The position numbers and the translations under genes are program-made. From the NCBI GenBank assembly GCA_900095095.1, contig FMBT01000013.1, positions 1-45,365 of the forward strand: 45,365 nt of DNA, written 5' to 3'. Source of the DNA: Fragilariopsis cylindrus CCMP1102. Taxonomy: Eukaryota; Bacillariophyta; Bacillariophyceae; Bacillariales; Bacillariaceae. The notes beneath the pieces are model-generated. The model was given only the letters and a program-made list of their open reading frames with translations. It made no database searches and was not told the origin of the DNA. This document shows positions 29,928 to 41,500 of the stretch, piece by piece. Numbering within the stretch: position 1 is the first letter of the stretch; each line of letters starts with the position of its first letter.

Positions 29928-30349
29928 AAAGATTCCAACAGGTAAATATTGATGTCCATATTCTATTAAAGTTTCCCAAGGTTCGGAAATCGACAGGACC
30001 TCAAGAATACTGATACCAACGGCGTAAACAAAGCATAAATAAGTTAGTCATAGGACTAGCAGTTAACTAATTAATGAAAGGGAACTTCTTTTTAGAATCA
30101 AATTTGAACCAATTATACGTAGTCATAGTAGTAGTTAATAGTAAATATAAATCAAGAATTATTGTTGTAGTAATGTAACTTCTCAAAACAAACTTACGAC
30201 TCTCCTTTCAACTTGCGCCACTATTATATGGCCGCGAGTCATGAATGATAGTTGACATGATATGTAGTAGTATATTGATTTCGTAATACTATCATTTGAT
30301 ATAGCGTTTGATATGCATTTTTCAGATATCTTTTATTGTTTTTGTTGTT
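29928..30349. other. Intergenic, convergent 3' ends
   Basis: AT-rich region between two converging genes. No gene or structured RNA seen. Confidence 0.4.
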
Positions 30350-31190
30350 CTATTTAAAGATATTCTTGAGTCCATCTAACGGTCCTTTGTTTTCGACAGG
30401 ATCCACTTGATGGATAATTTTAGCCTTATCTTCGGGTAAACCAGTGTAGGATAATCTGTAACCAAATTCCATATCAGACCGAGCTTTTCTTAGTTGTGGA
30501 TAAGCTCTGATAACTGTTTCTTTGAGCTGATCAAGGTCACTGTATAACGATCCAGCAATACCACCATCGAGTTGATTCTTGGAAATTCCTGATAACCATC
30601 CATCCTCCGAATATGATTTTGATAATGCAGCCGAACGTTCATCACCTTTGAAACTACCACATGGGTACCAAATCTGTTTTGTGTTGTTTGTGTTTATGCG
30701 TGTATTTGAAGGTGTCAAAATAATTATGATTATTATTTTTAAATTTGAATGTTAGATCTATTCGTTCACGTAAAAAAGCGAAAACAAGACAACAGAACTA
30801 TTATATACGTATATCTTTTTGAACAACGAACACACATACCTTTTTAGCTTTAGTACGAACGAATAAATTAAAAACGGGGAAACCATCTTCACCAGGCCTA
30901 GATGCATCCATCATAGCTTTTTGCTGTTCATTCATTTCTGCTTGTCGTTTGTATTGACCACGCATTGCAGGCGGGACATTCGATTTTCCTTTTTTCATGG
31001 ACATTGTTGATCCATTCTGAACAACAATGATTGATTTTGAGCTTGTAGAAGATGATGATGTTACTAGACTTCTTCCCCCGAACGATGACGATGTGGAAGA
31101 TGATGTCCATGCATCTACAACCAATGTTGTGGAATACAGCGCAAGAAGCGCAGAACCTAAGATAATATAAAGTGACGAAAAAGGAGACAT
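30350..31190 (-). CDS. HHL1-like plastid protein
   Basis: Two exons (31190-30840 and 30673-30350) give about 225 aa. The N-terminus is a signal peptide (SLYIILGSALLALYSTTLVVDA) followed by W-T-S-S, an ASAFAP-like context with aromatic +1, then a Ser-rich transit region: the bipartite presequence of a secondary plastid. The conserved domain follows: FPVFNLFVRTKAKKIWYPCG, SFKGDERSAALSKSY, ISKNQLDGGIAGSLYSDL, AYPQLRKARSDMEFGYRLSY. From memory this resembles the chloroplast HHL1 family (Arabidopsis hypersensitive to high light 1), thylakoid proteins associated with photosystem II protection. The assignment is by recall only. It is divergent from the GST gene across a short promoter. Confidence 0.6.
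30674..30839 (-). other. Intron of the HHL1-like gene
   Basis: Donor CTAAAAAG|GTATGT and acceptor CACAAAACAG|ATTTGG, 166 nt. It joins KAKK to IWYPCG in phase 0. Confidence 0.85.
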
Positions 31191-31415
31191 CGTGTATAGG
31201 TGTGTATTGAATTGTTTCGATTGAAGGGAGATATATTATTCCTTGGTGCTGTTATTGAATCTATTGTGATGACAATCACTACTTGGCGTTTGTTGATGAT
31301 TTGTAATACGATTGCTTGATAGATTCAGTTATTCTGCCGAGCCTTCGATCGTCGTGTGAGTTGTTAGAGAGAACGTGGAGCGGTATGTTTCAAAACCGAT
31401 GCACAGGACAGACGT

Positions 31416-31429
31416 ATCTGACGTCAGAT
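31416..31429. promoter_or_regulatory. Palindromic CRE/bZIP-type site
   Basis: ATCTGACGTCAGAT is a perfect 14-bp palindrome centred on TGACGTCA, the classic bZIP (CRE) core. It lies between the divergently transcribed HHL1-like and GST genes, a likely shared promoter. TGACGT cores are known in diatoms as CO2/cAMP-responsive and aureochrome-type binding sites. Regulation of either gene by it is inference. Confidence 0.5.
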
Positions 31430-31568
31430 TTTTGTGTCACACATCAAAACATTTTTTGAGGTAAAGCCGCGATTTCGCAATGACAGCGATGTATTTGATT
31501 TATCTACAGTATGCACAATTTTTGTATCTATTTTATTATTGAGAGGTTGTTTGATGTCGGCGTCAAAA

Positions 31569-32499
31569 TGATGATCCACTTGTCGAAGCGCCTAGCGGCA
31601 TTCTTATACATATCATTGTTACTTCTATCATTATTATCGATTGTACAGATAGCTGATTCGTTCACGTTGACTATGATGTCAAAACCTACTTCGTCGCCGT
31701 CGTCGTCGTCGTCGGGCGGTGGTGGTGGGATGAAGAACAGCAAAAAATCAATACCGTCGTCGTCGTCGTCGTCGTCCGAAATTTTATTCGTCACGAATAA
31801 AATGTGTCCATTTGCACAAAAGGCATGGATTGCTTTGGAGGCAGCTAATATTTCATACAAGTTAGAACAAGTTTCTTTGTATGGACCAGGTGGTAAACCT
31901 GATTGGTTTTGGAAACTTAATCCTAAAGGTCAAGTACCGATTCTGCAAGTCATTAATAATAATAATGATATAATAATTATAATAATAACAACAACAAAAA
32001 CAACAACAACGATAATAATGATTATATCATTGCAGATTCGGATCAAATTTTAGATGAAATAGGTATGGTAATGGTAAATACTTCACATAAAAATAAACAG
32101 TCATCATCTGTAGTATCTTCTAAGACTTCCAAATTGTTCGTCGTTCATTCTGACGACGAGGCCGCCGCTGCTGTTAAAATCAATACATTTCGATCTACGT
32201 TAAATGAATTTCTTCCAATAGGAAAAGAAGCTGTATTAGGAGGTGGAGATAGAAAACGAATGTGGAAGAAATTAAAAGAAATTGACAATCTATTAGGAGA
32301 AGAAGGGCCGTATGTATTAGATGACAAACTAACCATCGCTGATTGTGCAGCATTTCCTTTCTTATGGAGAATAAATGAAGAATTTTCGACGGGTTGGAAA
32401 GATAATGATTGCGAAAAAATTCCTATATGGCTTGATTATTGCTCAAAACAACCGCCATTTGCCAATAGTATAGAATCGTCATGGTGGTGGTGGTGGTAG
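31569..32499 (+). CDS. Glutathione S-transferase-like protein (omega/DHAR type)
   Basis: Start chosen at ATG 31569 (MMIHLSKRL), which gives a clean signal peptide (LAAFLYISLLLLSLLSIVQ) and an ADSFT context, suggesting plastid or secretory targeting. After a Ser/Gly linker comes the thioredoxin fold: ILFVTNKMCPFAQKAWIALE with the active-site CPFA motif of cysteine-type GSTs (omega and dehydroascorbate-reductase classes), then WFWKLNPKGQVPIL, containing the cis-Pro before the conserved strand. The frame then breaks in an AAT/ACA microsatellite (about 31955-32025). The next frame continues YIIADSDQILDEI, the Asp-Ser glutathione-binding motif, and a helical C-terminal domain (LDDKLTIADCAAFPFLWRI). 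A spliceosomal intron does not restore frame, so a slip in the repeat is more likely. The C-terminus ends in five Trp from a TGG repeat. Confidence 0.75.
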
Positions 32500-33411
32500 A
32501 AGCACAGTCATAAGGCTACAATACCTTTGTTGTTGTAAAGTTTATGATTCCGTCCGTGAGTAGCGATGGTTTATCATTACTTTTGGATCGACGAATTGTA
32601 TTATATTGGATAAAAGCAAGGTAGAACGAATGAAAAAAAGGATACAGAAATTGTCACTGTATGAATCAATCAATCTTCCATTCTGAATCTAGAAGTTCTT
32701 ATTTTGATTGGATGAGCGACAAAGAATATGCTGCATCAAGTTTACTCGACACGAAATAGTCTCCATCTCCTCAGCGCCTCGCCTGTACAAAAAATCTCAT
32801 CTACCATCATCTACGGTGTCTATTATTATACATGTTATGATAAAATATCTGAAGTACAGAAAATAGAAATGTTAGTCCGGAGATTAAAGTACTTCAAGTA
32901 CCTCTAATCCTATTGCGACGACAAGATACCGAAGATAATAAATAGATGAGAACATGGAACATTTAATTTTGTAAGTGCTTACTACAGACAATAATGACGG
33001 ACATTTCATTGAGGAGCAATATGACAGCGTTAAAGTAAATAACAAGTTATATCTACTCTAATATTGTGTATTTAGTATTTAGTATTTACGGTAGTCTGCA
33101 ATGTAAACTTCTATCGAGTTATGATGGGATTCGATTTTTTAAAGTTTTTAACAAAATTTTATCCATGTCTGAACCCGGAAGTTCGTGCGGAATCCTTTTT
33201 ATTATTTTGCCGCGCTTTTCGTGAAATTTAAATGTAACAAAAATCTTTATCGGTTCACAGTTCACAACATACCCTAAATACTTGCACCAATATACTGTAC
33301 TACGAAGTACTACGAAGTACTAAGAAGTACTTTTTACAATAACAATAACCTTGCATGTCGACAGTAGTGTATTGTACTTTGAATAAGCTTTCGATATAAT
33401 TGCAGACAAGG
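32500..33411. other. Intergenic, short direct repeats
   Basis: No gene seen over about 900 bp. At 33298-33331 the unit TACTACGAAG is repeated about three times just upstream of the next gene (start 33412), possibly a promoter repeat. Confidence 0.4.
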
Positions 33412-34694
33412 ATGATTTTCGTTAACGTGTATGCCTTTGCTATAGGACTAATACTGGTCGGTCTCCATGGTACGGATTGTTTTTCGGTGCCGACGTTGAT
33501 GGGACGATCGAACAATAATCAAATCTCATTATTGACGATAACGACCCTTGTGAATGAAGAAAATACTTTCCTTCAACGCGCCAATTCTGGGAGTCGCTAT
33601 CTTGGAAGAACCGATAGTCTTTTGCGATCGAAATTGCCGGCAACGGCAGCAGAGGATGAGAATACGGAAGAAGAAACAGAAGAAGATGCAGCAGAAGAAG
33701 TAGAATTACTCGACAATAAGAAACTTGCAGGACGCAAGAAGAGATTGATCATGGGCTATCAACTTTCATCTTTTGCATATTAGCAGCATCATCGTTTCAT
33801 CTTATTAAAGGTGGAAACAATTTTCTATATTACATCTTTGGAGGTGGGACCTTTACCGTGGCTGGTATTCTTTACATATTAAAGGGAGCCGCCCAAAATG
33901 ATCGACTAGGAAGCGACACGTACAAAAGATTAAATCTTTCTATAATTTTCTACGCATTCGTTCAACAGATATTACCAGCTATGGGTCTGGGATTGTCAGG
34001 AAAACTCTTCTTCAAAGGTCCTGCTATATTAACTCTAATAAATGGTATCAAAGTGAGTAAAACATATAAAAATAGAATGCATATTGATTGCGATGTGATT
34101 TTTTCTTCTTCTGTTCAATCACTGTCAACTTTCTCACTTCAAAATAAATTGACTGGAAAATTATTAAACAAACAGGGGTATGGTTACGGATGTCTAGGAT
34201 GGGACAAAGCAAAGGGCATGAACACTGTATTCTCGGATCTAAAAGAAGGAATTCTATCGACATTACAAGGTCTGACAGTCGTCAAGGCAAAATCAGCAGG
34301 ATATATCTTAGGAACCGTCATGCTTGGAATAATGTCTATGGTAAAAGCGAAAGAATTGTGTACCATGTTGTTCGTTCCGAGCATAGTATCACCGACAACA
34401 TATTATCAAATTTTCTCACGACTTTCCAGATTGTCTCGTCTTGGTCTGATGACAACAATATTGTATACATTAAAAGACGCATCTGATCGAGATCGTTTGA
34501 AAGGATCGACATTTATACAATTGAATTTTCTGGCAGCAGCTGCACTTCTTAGTATGGTATTATATTTATCTCCTTCAATCGGGAAAAGTAATGGACCAAC
34601 AACTGCATTAGTTATGTTGGCAAGTGGGATTTCCACTATGACATTATGTCAAGGAGTGTCGAGCTTGAAGGCGAAGAACAACAGTGAACAATAG
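33412..34694 (+). CDS. Unknown plastid membrane protein, multi-pass
   Basis: Start at ATG 33412. Signal peptide MIFVNVYAFAIGLILVGLHG and the D-C-F-S-V-P context form an ASAFAP-like bipartite plastid presequence. An acidic linker and KKLAGRKKRLIMGYQLSS follow. There the frame stops at 33783, but a frame shifted by one base at a T4 run continues FCILAASSFHLIKGGNNFLYY through 34694. An intron at 34053-34175 (GTGAGT...AACAG, 123 nt, in frame) joins LINGIK to GYGYGCLGW. Several hydrophobic segments (FTVAGILYILKGA, IIFYAFVQQILPAMGLGL, SAGYILGTVMLGIMSM, FLAAAALLSMVLYL, TALVMLASGIS) indicate about six membrane passes. Function unknown; I do not recognise the family. Confidence 0.65.
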
Positions 34695-34756
34695 GAAAAT
34701 TGTGTTTCAAAATAATACTGTAAAATTAAATATATATACCACAAAAATGCTATATC

Positions 34757-35682
34757 TTAAATCAGAAATGCTCCTTGAAGTCCTTCCCTTAGAGTTGATT
34801 CCATATATCTTGGAACTCTTAAAAATGTTGGGGCTTTCACCAATACTTGCATATCGCCTTCCAAAGCATCTTCTAATGACATTTTACCACAGTCGATTCC
34901 ATCTACAATCAATGTCTTGCTAGTCGTAGAACCGTCATCGTTGGTTGATAAGAGAAACCCTCCTTGGTCTGACCACGCGTAATGAATACCATTATCGACG
35001 CCGCTAGTTTCTTTATTTCCTCTTTTGTTGTTGTTATTATTTCGATAATCAATAGCTGTACCATCTAATGGCCACAACGAAGATGCATTTTTGGTTGTCA
35101 TACGACGTCCAGTCGTTGCTAGTACTACCGACCCATTACCTGACGGAATTTTCTTGGAGAATATTTGTTCAGCAGCATTTATATTACTGATTTTTGATGG
35201 CGACGATGTTTTCGATTCTTCTCCTTCGTACAAAAATTTGTAGTCTGATGCGACCATTGCATGAAGAAATCTTTTATCGCATGTAGAAGCAATAATTTTC
35301 AATGCCTCCTCGACCGAAGACACAGATGTTGTTTTAACGGTGATTCAGTAGTTCCGGTACTTGTAGTTAGAACGGCTGCTGGAGAACTGTTATTATTTAT
35401 AGCAAGATTATTTCCTATCGCTTTTATAGAGATAATGGCAGGGGCGCTAGTAATAGTAGCTCCTGCCAATAGGAGGAGAGAACGCCGATCAAGCGAGGAA
35501 CTTTGGTCTTCCATTGCTTTCAACGATGATGTACGTTTTCTGTAAGCGACAATGCCATATGATGATCCTGCTCTTCTCTGCGTCGAGTGACAAAGCTCGA
35601 ATGAATTTCCGATGACAACAAGTGCCATCGCCATGGCGATAGTAAGAATCTTCGATGGAAGCGATAACGTCTGCACCATCAT
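34757..35682 (-). CDS. Probable Tat-targeted thylakoid lumen protein, unknown function
   Basis: Starts at ATG 35682. A signal peptide (ILTIAMAMALVVIGNSFEL) and a transit-like Ser/Arg region are followed by SSLDRRSLLLLAGATITSAP, a twin-arginine signal typical of proteins exported to the thylakoid lumen. The first frame ends at 35299. A one-base shift at an A4 run (near 35332) continues VSSVEEALKIIASTCDKRFL through to 34757. The mature part (about 210 aa) includes FLHAMVASDYKFLYEGEE, DNGIHYAWSDQGGFLLSTND and DCGKMSLEDALEGDMQVL. No cofactor motif or known family is visible. The targeting prediction is strong; the function is unknown. Confidence 0.65.
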
Positions 35683-36245
35683 GAGTGATGACGTTTCAGA
35701 AGGTGGAGAATGTCTGTGCGAAAGAAAGTAATAAATGATTCTAGGCTCTTGCCTGTCGTCAAGTCGATAAATTGTGATACTAGGAGTAATATTTTTTCAC
35801 CATCACCCTAGCTCACTCTTCACTCTTGCTTATTCTTCATGGATCTGCATCATCTGCATGAGCGTATGAATCTGTCAAGAAAGTGAAGAATCAAAAACGT
35901 GACTCATTAGCTAGTGACTCAATATCCACACTGACTCGGAATAGCGCGCAAAATTGTCAAACATACATATTATTAATATATTCTACAGTATTCGCATTTT
36001 GCATTACAGTATGGCAAATAGCCATCTCCTCAAGAAGCATAATACCTAATTGTTCACTGCTAGCATCCAGATAGTTGATAGTAGCTCCCATAGCCAGCAC
36101 TTCTCTTACTACAACAATACACGCACGTCACAACACATCGTCCTCGTGCGTCCAAGCTACACTAATAATATTGCCTCATCCTCGTCGTCGTCGAATTCGA
36201 ATTCGAACTCATCTATGTCGACTGCTCGTGTTACCAGTCGAAACG
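35683..36245. other. Divergent intergenic region
   Basis: Between the lumenal-protein gene and the gene starting at 36246. Contains a TGACGT core at 35689-35694 and a GAATTC/TCG repeat near 36180-36210. An open frame from 36075 extends the next gene upstream but reads as low-complexity basic sequence. Confidence 0.35.
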
Positions 36246-38439
36246 ATGAATCAACCCGAGGATAATGGCGGCGAATGCGTGTACACACTGGGACAACATG
36301 CTCGCTACTTGCAACTATCATCGGAGGTTGTCTCTCAATCCAAAAATCGATATTGGTTTTGTGATTGGACGACTATGTTTGTTCCTAGTAGTCATCAGAA
36401 TCGTTTGATGAAAAATATTGTAAAGGAATACTGTCAACCTATACATCAATATGACATAGAAGACATGATGGTTGGGTCCGCTACATTATCATCAATGAAT
36501 AAGCGTGAACCACCAGCCGTCCGGACCGTTACGATACGGTTACGGCCAGATTGTGATCATATTAAGGTATTCGGGGCAATCAATGAAGCATTTGCAGTTT
36601 TACATCCCAAGCATCATACGGTCCTAAAGAATGCAGACAATTGTTTCCAAGCAATTGGAGCGGATGGTAATACACCGCTATTGTTGAGTGCACAGCTTGT
36701 TACGAGTAAAAACATATCAACGTTAGATCGATGTTTATTGTTACGATTCTTTCATGTTGGTCAAGTACATTTGTTAGAAGAAGACTTACAAAAGATTGGG
36801 GGCGTACATAATAAAATGACACCATTAACAGAGGCACAAACACCTCTTAATAACAAATTAGGGGAGGCATGTGCAATGTTACAGGGTATTTTCAATAAGA
36901 GGGAATTGATTGAAATTTTAGAGAGTGATAATAATGATTATCAAAAAAACAATAGCAGTCGTCATCAACATCGACAAAAAGAACAACAACAACTTAAGAA
37001 CAATAATAATGATGCATCTTCTGCACTTCATCGTATTCCTAGTCCAAAAAATTCCACACGTGAAACCTCACGGTACTTTATGGAGAACCTCACTACATCT
37101 CCATCGGTCGTTGATGAAAACTGGGAAAATCTGCACGTGTTCCCCTCCTTATCTGGTATGTCGGATCCTTGTTGATATGATACTAAACCCTCCTTTTAAA
37201 AGTTTTTCTTCGTTTGTACTAATTTGAAGAATAGTATTATGATTTTCTAACTTCGTTCTTGCATCTATTATCCCCTTCTCTCGATTACATGTACATATAT
37301 ATATATATATATATACACGCACATACACACCACACGAAGACAAGGACTACGATGTTCTACAAGAAACGTGGCCGTTATTGGAAAGAATTTGGAGTGAACT
37401 AGAAATGGTAAAATGTACCTTCAATACGTTAGTCGAGGAGACATCACGCTTCGGAATGCGTCCATGTCAACCTACATTAGATAAGGATTATTGTATTCAA
37501 TTATTTCAAGTCAGTCAACAACGAATGCTTGAAGATTTACGATTTGAATTGGACAAATCAGAAAATGCAGTCCATGAGGAACTCAAAGACTATTCCGAAT
37601 TCGAACAGCAACTTACTCACGTTATGATCAGAACATATAATATCCCACTCGATTCGAATATTTTTAATCGACGGGATCATACTTCTGATTCCTTAGATGT
37701 TGGACAGACACCTATATCTTTAGTGCAAAGAAATATTAGTGAATTTCCATGGGAATTCAATGAAATTACGATGGCACTCCAGGACGTAACCCATACGATC
37801 ACTTGTGTTTGTCTCGAACAGGATTATGATCCAATCGTACACAGTTTACAAGTTTGTGAACGATCCATTCATCATGTTTTCAGTACACTTGAGGATGCTA
37901 ATAACATCGACCAGGAAGATTTTTTGAAGCGACGAAATCGTCAATCTATGGTCCGATTAAGTCAACAAAAACTATATCTGAAGGATCTTATTAAGAACAG
38001 ATTATCGAATGCACCACGGACGTGGGGCGAAGGAGCGTTACCAAAACTAGAAGATGCTGTAAAACGATGGCAGGAGATTGCTGCGCAGGCAAGTAATAAA
38101 GATGAAGCTCGTCCTAATAAAAATTGGTTGAATGGAAGTGATAGTGGTGGTGGCGGTGTAACGAAAACATTTGAAATCCCTTTGTTGGAGTTTAGTACAA
38201 AATTCGGGACGGCTTGTGTGACGCAAAACAACTTTGTTTTATTGTCGGAAATGCCATTTTTTGAAAGTGTCAAAGCATTTGAAATGAACAAAGTTGAATT
38301 CGTGACCTTAACCAATCATCCACTTCATAAGATGGGAGTGATGCGTCATGGAAAGCGATTGTGTGGATTCTCTCCAACATCGATGGATCCGGATAATATA
38401 GTGAAGTTTGTGCAAATTCTAAAGAGTTTACAGAAGTAA
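36246..38439 (+). CDS. Hypothetical protein, about 670 aa, two exons
   Basis: Exons 36246-37155 and 37340-38439; the junction TCT G|AC keeps frame. I prefer ATG 36246 (MNQPEDNGGECVYTLGQ) over the in-frame ATG at 36075 because the extra 57 residues are low complexity. No family is recognised. Exon 1 has a folded region (residues about 10-230: YLQLSSEVVSQSKNRYWFCD, TVTIRLRPDCDHIKVFGAI, LDRCLLLRFFHVGQVHLLEE) and then a Gln/Asn-rich linker. Exon 2 is helical and charged (KLEDAVKRWQEIAAQ) and ends in a compact beta-rich region (FEIPLLEFSTKFGTACVTQN, KVEFVTLTNHPLHKMGVMRH). No signal peptide or membrane segment. Probably a cytosolic or nuclear scaffold-type protein (inference). Confidence 0.65.
37156..37339 (+). 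other. Intron with TA/CA microsatellite
   Basis: GTATGT...CACGAAG, 184 nt, with (TA)n then (CA)n near its 3' end. Confidence 0.75.
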
Positions 38440-38597
38440 ATAATTTCCTGTTGCACGCAGAAAAATCAATTGTTAATGATACACAATGTTGGCGGTCTTG
38501 CTCTTTTAAAACATCGAGTTTCTACTGTAAATACATGTCAACAGAGAAGAAGTATTAAGATTTATGCGTTGTGTAGATTCTAACTTATATGCTACAG

Positions 38598-41500
38598 TTA
38601 TTCGTAGTGAGAGACACGATGTGTGCCTACAAGTTTGATATCAGATAGAAAATCGTCATCATCCCTTTCTGTTATATCCTGTTGCGCACAGACACCTGTG
38701 ATATCTTCCAAGGCACCACATTCTGTGTTACAGGACATATTTTCAAGCCTTGGATGTTTCGAGGTCATATATATTTTCGGATCATCATTTTCGAAACTAC
38801 TTTCTTCGTCTTCCCAAATACGTAAATTTTTGTCATCCATGATGTTGAGTATGCCATCATATATTGTTGTCTTTTGTTGTGTTCCGTTGATTTCCTGGCG
38901 ACTATCATCATTACCTCGTCGGTTTTCGACCGTTTCGCGTCTATCATCTTGATTCGATCCATTTAAATGTTCCAACCTCTTCGACTCAAAATTATTAGTG
39001 GAAGAAGTTATATTTTCTTGTACAATGACCTTAAATGGTTCCTTCTTCTTTCTCCAGATCGAAGTGACTCGTTTCTTCTCCTTTACGGAGGCTTCTTTGA
39101 TTTCAGATCTATTTGCTTCTGCCTTTTTAGACTTCTTTAACTGCAAAGCATTCTTCCAAATTGGATACAACTTTCGTCGTTCTCTAGGACGCGAATTAGT
39201 ATCTATTAAACTTCCGGTATTCCCATTCAAAAAAATTGCCTGTGGAGAGTCATCTTTTCCTTTATTCTGTTTCTTGCTGAAAGTCGGCTTGACAATCTTT
39301 TTCTCGTCGACGAAAGAACGCCAATATGCCTCCCTGTTCATATTTTTGCTTTCCTTGATATTTCCATCATTCACCATCTCGACAGGGGTTTCTGCGTCTG
39401 GATATGGTATATTCTGGATAGATTCTTCTATATAATCTTCACCTGACAAAGCTTTCTGTACTCCGACCTTGTTTTCTTCTTCTGGCCCTTCTTTCTGTGT
39501 TGTTCCGACCTGTTTCAGCGGATTCATGTTGTCGAGCCAGGAGGTATATTCTAGGAGTCCATTGATTGCATCTCTGAAGCTTGCTGAGCCATCAACATCG
39601 CCATTTTTGTCCGTTTCTTTTGACTCTGCAGCAGGCCCTGTAATCCATGCAGTACTCCTGGCCTCTTCAGGTTTCGCCACAGATGAGATGATGCTTTGTG
39701 TGAGGGTGGAAATAGTCGACTCTTTGGATGATTCCATAAGAGAGTCTTTAGCTGAAGATGCTGCATCCGCTGCTGATTTGGGATCGTAATCGACTATGAT
39801 CTGGTCAATTTCGTGGTTTTTATATTCTTCGTCACCGGCCAAAAGATCATTCGATAGAAAACCAGGCTTCTCGTTGACTACCACAGGGATATTGGCCAAC
39901 GAATTTCTCGTATGATCTGAGCTACTCTTGCTATTGTGATTCTTTTTTAAGTCTTTCAAATCGTCCAAAATTCCAGAGATTTGGTACCTGAACTCCAATT
40001 GCTTGTCATGGAATGATTTTGATCGTTCTTTAATTTCTTTTCGTTTCAATTTTCTTCGCCGTTTGCCGTCTTCTTTTATGAAAAATGATTTCGCATGCAT
40101 TCGATTTATCACCCAGTTGTGCTTTCGGAGAGTATAAGATCTGATTTTAAATCGCTGAATAGACTCAGAAACCACGATTCGCCAAGCGATCGTGCCGGGA
40201 TGATCCTCTATATCCAGATGGACATCTGACGGGTTTAAAAATTCAGTCGACATCTCGGCGTCGCTTTCATTTTCTTCAATATAAATCTGAGATGGACCAT
40301 CACCATCACTTTTTTGAATGGAAGACTTTCGAGAGCGACCGAAAACCTTCCTTTTACTTGATCTAGGTGTCGTAATGCGTTCATCAAATGGTATTTTCTC
40401 TGTATGTTTTGTGTGGTCTTTACTCGATAACATTGCTGTAACGTTGCGATTCCTAGGAGAGAGACCAAAAATCTTCCTTTTACTTGATCTAGGTATCGTT
40501 ATATGCTCATTAAAATTTCCACATGGCGGAATTGGTGTAACGGTACGATTCTTAGGAGAGAGACCGAAAAAATTCTTTTTACTTGATCTGGAAGAGTTTG
40601 GTATTTCCTCTGTATTTATTTCAAGATGCTTACACATACGTTTCTGAGGAGAGAGATTGGAATATGGTATTTGGTCTGTCTTTCTTTCGAGATCTTCTTC
40701 ACACAGCGGTATTGGTGCAACGTTGCGATACTTAGAAGAGATACTGAAATACTTATCTTTACTCGGTTGTGGGGAATGTGGTATTTCATCTTCATTTCCT
40801 TCAGGATCTTTACGCATCGGTATTACCGTAACAAGATGCTTCAATGAAACTTCAGATTTCGGCGAAGCACAATCCTCGTCAAAGTTTGGTGGTTGGTATT
40901 TATTGTTACCATGTGCTTCACTCATGTCCTCTTCATTCTGGAGACTTGTTATATCTTCAATTGTCGATGACACATTGTTGTTTGGTGGCTCTATTATATA
41001 AGAGCCTATTACTATTGTTTCTTCTAGACATTCGTCGATCAAACTGTTCACAGAAGACGAATCACTGGCACCTAACAGTGAAGGCAATGATCGATTTTTT
41101 GTAGTCACTGGTACTGGTAGAGGTATCTGAACAGATTTTACCTCCCTTCCTACGTCAGATTTCTCAATACTTGTTTGAGAATTATATTCTTCTTCGACTT
41201 CGTTTCTTGCTGCCTCTAAGTCATGTACATCGTTTCTTGCTGCCTCTAAATCATGTACCGGAGCTTGCTCAGCAAGTGCAATCCCTTTATCTCCCGGTGC
41301 TACTACTGGGATCTTTGTCTGAATCACGACAAGATCTCCAAACAACAGAGAAAAGCAAAAATCTTTTAGACTTCTTTGAAACAGGAGGGATTTGTACAGT
41401 TTTTGGTTGAAGAAAGCCGTAGCTGTAGCGAAAATGACCCCGGTTCTACCTCCTAGAAACCATAGCAAGGTGATCATAATGTTCGAGATAAGTAAACTGG

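Noticed and set aside
35689-35694. TGACGT upstream of the lumenal-protein gene as a regulatory site
   Set aside because: A 6-mer is expected many times by chance in 45 kb. Only the 14-bp palindrome at 31416 stands out.
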